Made by a program: the position numbers and the translations under genes. Shown here one piece after another: positions 61,036 to 64,000 of a stretch of 64,000 bases of DNA. The notes under the pieces were generated by a model. That model made no database searches and was not told the DNA's origin. It was given only the letters and a program-made list of their open reading frames with translations. The first letter of the stretch is position 1, and the number at the start of each line of letters is the position of its first letter. Location of the stretch: NCBI RefSeq assembly GCF_000002235.5, contig NW_022145599.1:23520879-23584878 (forward strand), written 5' to 3'. Source of the stretch: Strongylocentrotus purpuratus. Its lineage: Eukaryota; Echinodermata; Echinoidea; Camarodonta; Strongylocentrotidae.

Positions 61036-61972
61036 TTGATATTTTACCCAGGGGAATGGGTATTTCATTTCACCAGAATCACATACAGATCAAAGAAAAT
61101 AGCCAATAACTTACATATTGTATTATCGTCGTATAAAAACCATGCTGTTCATAGATACCCCACTCGACAATCCGATGAGTTTCACTTACCTCTTTTGAGA
61201 ACATGTTCTGCACAGAACACGTTCATTTTTGAAGGCCCTAAATTTTGGAATACTCTACATAACGATTTGAAAACTTTCCCTTCACTAATTGCTTTTTAAA
61301 AAAAGTAAAAATTTTCCCTATTACAATCTTACAATATTTAGAAATTTATTGTGATAAAACATCTCCTTCCCAATTTTTCTTTCTTTCCCTCTTTCCTTCT
61401 GCCCATCTATGAAAAACAAAACTACTTGCCATCATGTTCATGTTCTTGCTCTTTTTGTTTCAGCTATCTCAAGGATTTTGTGCGCTCCCTATTTCGTGCT
61501 CGATCTCTACAATTTTCCTTTTCTCTCCTCTCCTTCCGTCCAAACGCAGCCCACATTTTGTTCTTCTTTGTTTTTCCCTTCTTTTTTTCTGTTTCTTCTT
61601 CGTCATGTAATTTGTTACGTCTTCTTGTTTACAGTCATTAAGTGTTTTAATAAATGTTGTCTCTGTCGGCCGCTATTCTTCTTCGATTGATTATGTATTC
61701 CACATTATTTTCACACTCATTATTATCTGAGGGGTCCACAATTTACAAGCTCTGCTTTTCAGTGGACCTCTCCATTTCCTCAAAATATAATTGCAGTTAA
61801 TTTTCAAAAATGCAATTTTTGTCTTCATCAAATGTATAAATTACTATTAAGATTTGTTTATTACGAATGTAACTGTGTTTTGTATACATTTTACATTGTA
61901 TTCGTTATTATGTATTGTATTTTGTTGAAAATGAAAAAATAAAAATGAAATGAAATGAAATGAAATGAAATA
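61036..61972 (+). pseudogene. Non-LTR retrotransposon 3' end (CR1/L2-like)
   Basis: The + frame at 61036-61299 contains NHAVHRYPTRQSDEFHLPLL, AQNTFIFEGPKFWNTLHNDL and KTFPSL, the conserved end of CR1/L2-type reverse transcriptase ORFs (YPTRQS, GPK-WN-L). After its stop comes an AT-rich 3' UTR with gctctgcttttcagtggacc and a terminal (gaaat)n tail (61948-61972). Only the last part of the element is present. Confidence 0.75.
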
Positions 61973-61997
61973 TCGCCATGCTACGCTTTGCCGCCCC

Positions 61998-62028
61998 TCC
62001 CTCCCCCTCTCTCTCTCTCTCTCTCTCT

Positions 62029-62096
<68 letters not shown>
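61998..62096. repeat. (CT)n(TA)n microsatellite
   Basis: ctctctct with a tttc interruption, passing into tatatata, right after the LINE tail. Confidence 0.97.
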
Positions 62097-62099
<3 letters not shown>

Positions 62100-62859
62100 C
62101 TCCCCCTCTCTCTCTTTATTTCTTTCTATCTTTCTTTCTTTCTAACTCACTCTCCATCCTCACTTTCATGCATTATAGCATGATTGGGGCTTTAACAACG
62201 TATGATCAGCATCTCGTAGTGATGTTATGTTGATCACAATTGAAGTTCTAATACAACAAAAACATAACGAATCCTGATCATATCTCCAAGGCAATACGTT
62301 GATTGCAACATGTTACGTAACTTTTCAAATTTTTAGGACGACGAGAACCATCATCAACTCCGTTTCCCTCTCGTAACCCATGACAACCTGGCCACTCGAT
62401 GGAATTATCAAATTGTTTTTCGTCTGCAGTTGCTTGTGCATGTACATCGCTGATTCCTCCACATACGAAACGGTATACCGGTAACGTAATTTGCAATCTT
62501 CGTGAAGGAGACAGAATATCCTTTATCTGGAGTTATCTGCCCATTATCTCATCTGCGTAACCAATGGCAACTAATACACCTTGCAATTTGGCGCTCAATT
62601 TTGAAGGACAAACAGTAGTTGAGACATTCAGTTGATGTATGATGGGTGGTATATCGTCTGCTGGCATAGAAGGTTAATGGGACAGTATATTTATGTTTGC
62701 AGGTTTTTTTTATGACTATGCAATTTGAAGATATAAGACATCTTATTCCATTTTAATGAAAATGATGGCTCGTTATTTCTCATTCTCGAGTTTATTGACG
62801 TTTGGTAGTCATTAACAATAAGTAAATGTATTATTGTATGACGATGCAGGGGCAGACCT

Positions 62860-63320
62860 CTGTTTGGGGTCCCGAAAGCTCTCGAGTTTTAGCAGTTCAG
62901 AATATTCAAGTTAATAATAGCCGTCTTGAGCAATAGGAACAATATCTTCTAAGAACAATTTTATATAACAAAGGGTAGTCATGGGAACCACTTCTCTTTT
63001 TAAGGATGGGGTCCAGGGGTACGCCTTAGGAGCCCCTATGGATTGCAGGGACAGAGCTCACGGATGCTCTATAAAGTTTAGCAATATTAAAAACCTTCAA
63101 TATAGCCTTCTTGAGCGATAGCAACGCTAAATTATCCCCATGAAATTTGCAAGTGAGTATGAACCTATTGCTTTTTTTTGTTTGAAATCAATTCTCTTCT
63201 AAGCACAATTTTGATAGAACAAAGGGTTGTCTTGGATGGGGTCCAGGGGCCCGCATTGAAGCCTCACCCAGGGTTCCAGGGGGCGGAGCCCCCATAAGCT
63301 CTTGATTTTTTTAAAATTTA
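62860..63320. repeat. Degenerate tandem repeat with GGGGTCCAGGGG words
   Basis: Two to three worn units, each with aacaaagggt(a/t)gtc, atggggtccaggggt/cccgc, a GC-rich gagccccc segment and gctctataaag/gctcttgatttt. Non-coding. Confidence 0.65.
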
Positions 63321-63729
63321 GAACTAACAAGAGGAACGGCATGAAAGATAGATATTGTAATTTTCTCTTTGAAATTCACACATCCCCTATTATTTCATTA
63401 GAAAGTTTAAATTCTTCTCTCTTAAAGATAATTTCATGAATTAAATTTTTCCTACTGTTCTTCTTTCGTCCGAAGTCTTCGTAGGCACATTTTGTGCCGA
63501 CTCATCGGAATGATATTGTATGTGTAAATTTAAGTTTCATTAGTTTCAGTTAAGTTTAATTTTCATCTGGCGTTCCATATTCTTACCATTTTTAGTATTT
63601 TTAAACTTGCTTCCAAAATGTGAACAATTCAGCCATTTTCTGCTCATCATATTTTGTTTTATTCCATGAATAAATCAATAAATGAATAAATCAATAATGT
63701 TCTTTTTTTATGGGTAATTTCATAAATAA

Positions 63730-63978
63730 GGGACCTACTTTTTGACAGTTTTGGTGTTCCAATTACAGAAGGAACTCACACGTATTTGTGGCTCTGAGTA
63801 AAGACTTAAATAGTGGAGACAGTATGATTGTTAAGTGATTCTAGGTATGCTGATGCAATACTATGCTCGGAAATCACTTTACAATCTCACTCCACTATTT
63901 AAGTCTTTACTCAGAGCCACAAATACGTGTGGGTTCCTTATGTTACTGGGACACCAAGAATGTCACAAAGTGGGTCCC
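63730..63978. mobile_element. 249-bp MITE, PIF/Harbinger-like, with TAA target duplication
   Basis: Starts gggacctactttttgacag and ends inverse (ttgtgacattc/gtgggtccc). Arms of about 90 bp include a 38-bp block identical in both (cacacgtatttgtggctctg...). Flanked by TAA at 63727-63729 and 63979-63981. GGG ends and a 3-bp TAA target fit PIF/Harbinger-type MITEs. Confidence 0.85.
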
Positions 63979-64000
63979 TAATTTAGGGAATTACTCAATT

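Overview
The window is AT-rich animal genomic DNA with two multi-exon protein genes in convergent orientation. Both are best matched to vertebrate genes: SEC14L1-like on the + strand (13 exons, 6063-33243, 5' end outside the window) and PHF10/BAF45a-like on the - strand (12 coding exons, 57385 down to 40985). The organism is most likely a sea urchin or close marine deuterostome. This is inferred from one-to-one relationships with vertebrate genes, 1-12 kb introns full of short mobile elements, the ever-present TACATGTA motif, long G:C homopolymer runs, and a foldback-type element with subrepeated arms of the kind described in sea urchins. No bacterial, viral, rRNA or CRISPR content was seen.

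Layout. 1-6062 is non-coding: a small hAT-like MITE with a 92-base C run, TACATGTA clusters, a dispersed repeat with a second copy near 47 kb, and a hAT-like element with a TTTTTTTGAA array. 6063-33243 holds the SEC14L1-like exons. The 12.6 kb intron 9092-21727 contains a foldback element (about 9322-11746), a polypyrimidine tract, MITEs, a perfect 60-bp tandem duplication, a 14-copy 45-bp minisatellite, and a possible internal promoter with an alternative first exon (18969-19067). A decayed partial duplicate of the CRAL-TRIO exon lies at 26037-26125. 33244-40984 is the 3' UTR/convergent intergenic interval. 40985-57385 holds the PHF10-like gene, whose introns carry MITEs, SINEs, a LINE fragment, palindromes and low-complexity DNA. 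57386-64000 is its 5' side, with a perfect 71-bp inverted repeat, two LINE 3' ends and a textbook MITE at 63730-63978.

Both gene models are phase-consistent at every splice junction. The SEC14L1-like model gives 681 residues from the second half of the PRELI/MSF1 domain through CRAL-TRIO to the end of the GOLD domain; about 70 N-terminal residues are missing. The PHF10-like model gives 1065 residues, roughly twice the usual vertebrate length, because of a 456-residue acidic N-terminal exon, a glutamine-rich exon before the PHD fingers and a Pro/Gln-rich tail after them. The two genes have no evident functional link: one is a lipid-transfer-type protein, the other a PBAF chromatin-remodelling subunit.
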